Shown: piece by piece, positions 6,501 to 7,984 of the stretch | Layout: every line of letters starts with the position of its first letter | How positions within the stretch are numbered: position 1 is the first letter of the stretch | DNA from: Caldilineaceae bacterium | GTDB lineage: Bacteria > Chloroflexota > Anaerolineae > Caldilineales > Caldilineaceae | Direction of reading: 5' to 3' | Length of the DNA stretch: 7,984 nucleotides | Assembly (NCBI GenBank): GCA_012032975.1 | Contig: JAAUPU010000105.1 | Coordinates: 1 to 7,984 of the forward strand | Program-made: the position numbers and the translations under genes | Notes under the pieces: generated by a model | The model's input: only the letters and a program-made list of their open reading frames with translations | What the model was told of the DNA's origin: nothing | The model's database searches: none

Positions 6501-7984
6501 CTCCCACGCCGGCAACGCCACCGAGATTCAGGAATGGGCCGATGGCTCGCACCAGCGCACCACGTTTCGCGATTTCTACCCCAACTGGACGCGCTGGATC
6601 CTGGCCCAGCCGGCCCGCGAGCAAGTCTACGACAAACGGGGCGGTGCGAATACGTGCGCAAGCGAAATGCGCACCCTCTACGGCGCGGCCAACATCGACA
6701 AAGGCTATCAAACGCCGCCGGAGCATACGCTGCCCAGCAAGCTGGAGACCGCGCTGACCGCTTGCAGCAGCAGCGCCACCATCGGCAAATACGACGCCAA
6801 CTGGGAGATCGTGCGCATGGCCTACGACGCGTATGGCAACCGCACCACGGTCAACCAGCTGGGTGCAGCCTCTGATGGCAGCCAGGATTTCGCCATCTCC
6901 ACCGGCTATGACGGCATCTACCATCTCTTCCCGGTTGAGCAGTTCTACCAGGTACAGAGTAGCCATCGCGAGAAGGTCAAGTACTACGGCGTCAACGGTT
7001 CGAGCGCGACCAGTACGCGCGGCTTTTTTGGCGCAATCGAAGAACACTGCGGCGTCAACGAAGTCTGCACGCGGCAATCCTACGACCAGTTTGGCCGGCG
7101 CATCCTCCGCTGGGAAGGCACAGCCACCAGCGATGCGTGGGGCAGCGACGCCAGCGCGCAGGTGCGTTGGGCGTATGACGCGTATGGCGCCTACAACGGC
7201 GCCTTGAAGATGAACAAGGTGACCGAATGGCGCGCCCCGCGCTGCGAAGGCAACTTCACGCGGCGCATGTACGACGGGTTGGGCCAGTTGGTACGGGTGA
7301 GCGGACCCGACGAGAACTGGCGGATAGAAAACAACTATGAAAACTGCGGTCCGGGCGGCGGCAATTTCCCCGAAATCGACATCGACTACCAGTATGACGG
7401 GCTGGGGCGCGTCATGCGCGAATCGGTCCCCCACGCCACCACCCTCGACTGGAAGACGCGGCCAGCGGACTGGTCCAAGGGCTACACGCAACATAAATAC
7501 GATGGCTTGGGACGAGAGATCGAACGGATTGCGCCCAACGGCGAACGCACCAAGATCGGCTACTACAAGCGCGAGGTTTGGACCATCGGTCTGGACAGCG
7601 CCGGCAACCTAGAGAAGTTGCTCGAATGGACCGACCGGGATGGTCTGGGCAATCTAGCCAAGGTGCGCACCTATGACCGCAGCGGCAGTTCCTGGTCGCA
7701 GACTGCCGAAGTCGCGCTGAGCCACGATGGCATGGGCAGATTGACAAAGGTCACCCATGCCGGCGGGCTGGGAACCACCACCCTCGCCTACGACCTGGCC
7801 GGACGTAAGAAGAGCCTCTCCGACCCGGACCTGGGCGTCTGGAACTACAGCTACGACCGCCGCGGCAAGCTGACCCGCCAGGTGGATGCAAGGGGCAATG
7901 CGACCTGTTTCTACTACGACGCGATCGAGCGGGTGAGCCGGGAGTATTTCACCACCGGCAGTTGCCCTGGCAGCGCACCCGGCG
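3584..7984 (+). CDS. Secreted giant RHS/YD-repeat protein with SpvB-like N-terminal shell (frameshifted at about 5556; continues past the window)
   Basis: The product is predicted to be exported. It has a basic N-terminus (RRPSSLRR), a Leu-rich core at 16-35 and likely cleavage near A42-A45. Next come a beta-rich domain (about 60-175, resembling DUF11/NEW3-type folds) and an acidic, Thr/Pro-rich linker with FLPLV at 277-281. A second domain (328-410) ends in HFSQFGL. An SpvB/RHS-type start follows, with GPGGLSPQLSF from 447 and GVGWSMGGL from 484. The frame then breaks: after GQA at 655-657 the sequence DKFRVLFSYGSRGDTRIK lies in another frame, open from 5557 to 7984. That frame carries YD motifs such as YDGLGRV. 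One missing G at 5556-5558 explains it. The corrected protein has at least 1467 residues; the uncorrected frame stops at 6235 with about 225 meaningless residues. Eleven cysteines lie after the break, fitting an extracellular location. RHS shells often encase C-terminal toxins, but the C-terminus is outside the window, so toxin function is unproven. Confidence 0.9.
4307..4330 (+). repeat. Exact 12-base tandem duplication (two copies) in the acidic linker
   Basis: GAGGAGGTCGAA occurs twice head to tail (4307-4318 and 4319-4330). Being a multiple of three, it adds acidic residues (EEVE-type) without breaking the frame. It is part of the acidic linker of the secreted protein. Confidence 0.9.
4364..4388 (+). 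repeat. Period-15 repeat coding an ETPET linker
   Basis: CCCGAAACAG recurs 15 bases apart (4364-4373 and 4379-4388), encoding two copies of ETPET followed by Ala/Pro/Thr residues. A Thr/Pro/Glu linker of this kind is typically flexible and may be O-glycosylated; that last point is inference. The FLPLV motif follows directly. Confidence 0.75.
5555..5559 (+). other. Frameshift site in the RHS-repeat gene (probable missing G)
   Basis: The sequence CGGGC at 5555-5559 has a GGG where GGGG would join both conserved frames as Q-A-R-G-D-K-F. Upstream, the frame starting at 3584 carries conserved SpvB-like sequence. Downstream, the frame running through 5560 is open for about 2.4 kb and encodes the YD repeats. 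There is no slippery heptamer here, so programmed frameshifting is unlikely. Confidence 0.85.
6823..7984 (+). repeat. RHS/YD repeat array within the secreted protein
   Basis: In the corrected frame, degenerate YDxxGR-type units recur: YDAYGN (6823), YDQFGRR (7081), YDAYGA (7174), YDGLGQL (7270), YDGLGRV (7393), YDGLGRE (7498), HDGMGRL (7723), YDLAGRK (7789), YDRRGKL (7852) and YDAIERV (7915). The dodecamer GACGCGTATGGC is exact in the first and third. Spacing is irregular, as in RHS proteins that fold into a beta-sheet spiral cocoon. The array continues beyond the window. Confidence 0.9.

Overview
The window looks like chromosomal DNA from a GC-rich environmental bacterium. My best guess is a Chloroflexota member (Caldilineae/Anaerolineae-like). 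The grounds are a very large secreted RHS/YD-repeat protein carrying an internal FLPLV motif of the kind I associate with secreted Chloroflexota proteins, and MutS of the common bacterial MutS1 type. The lineage is inferred and no marker gene here proves it.

Layout. (1) Bases 1-123, minus strand: the first 41 codons of a type I restriction-modification methyltransferase subunit (HsdM), cut by the window edge. (2) Bases 124-416: a 293-base gap with no gene. (3) Bases 417-3059, minus strand: DNA mismatch-repair ATPase MutS, complete from start to stop, but with two internal stretches (about 1888-2042 and 1305-1428) where the conserved MutS sequence lies in another reading frame. (4) Bases 3060-3583: a divergent intergenic region. 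It holds an extended -10 promoter for mutS (minus), short palindromes, and a near-consensus promoter (TTGACA, 17 bases, TGTAAT) for the rightward gene, followed by an unusually long leader of roughly 185 bases. (5) Bases 3584-7984, plus strand: a signal-peptide-bearing giant protein. In order it has a beta-sandwich domain, an acidic/Thr-rich linker with the FLPLV motif, a second beta-sandwich domain, an SpvB-like start of an RHS shell, and YD repeats running off the right edge.

The most useful correction is that the rightward gene does not end at 6235. At 5556-5558 one G appears to be missing. Before this point the SpvB-like sequence is in one frame; after it, another frame is open without a stop to the end of the window and carries the YD repeats. 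The corrected product has at least 1467 residues. Translation of the uncorrected frame from residue 658 to 883 is spurious.

All five inferred indels (four in mutS, one in the RHS gene) are explained by one base gained or lost at a short C/G run, which suggests consensus or sequencing errors more than true pseudogenes. MutS and HsdM are genome-maintenance/defence functions lying in the same direction. The RHS protein is an independent, divergently transcribed surface or secreted factor. I see no CRISPR array, insertion sequence, tRNA or rRNA.
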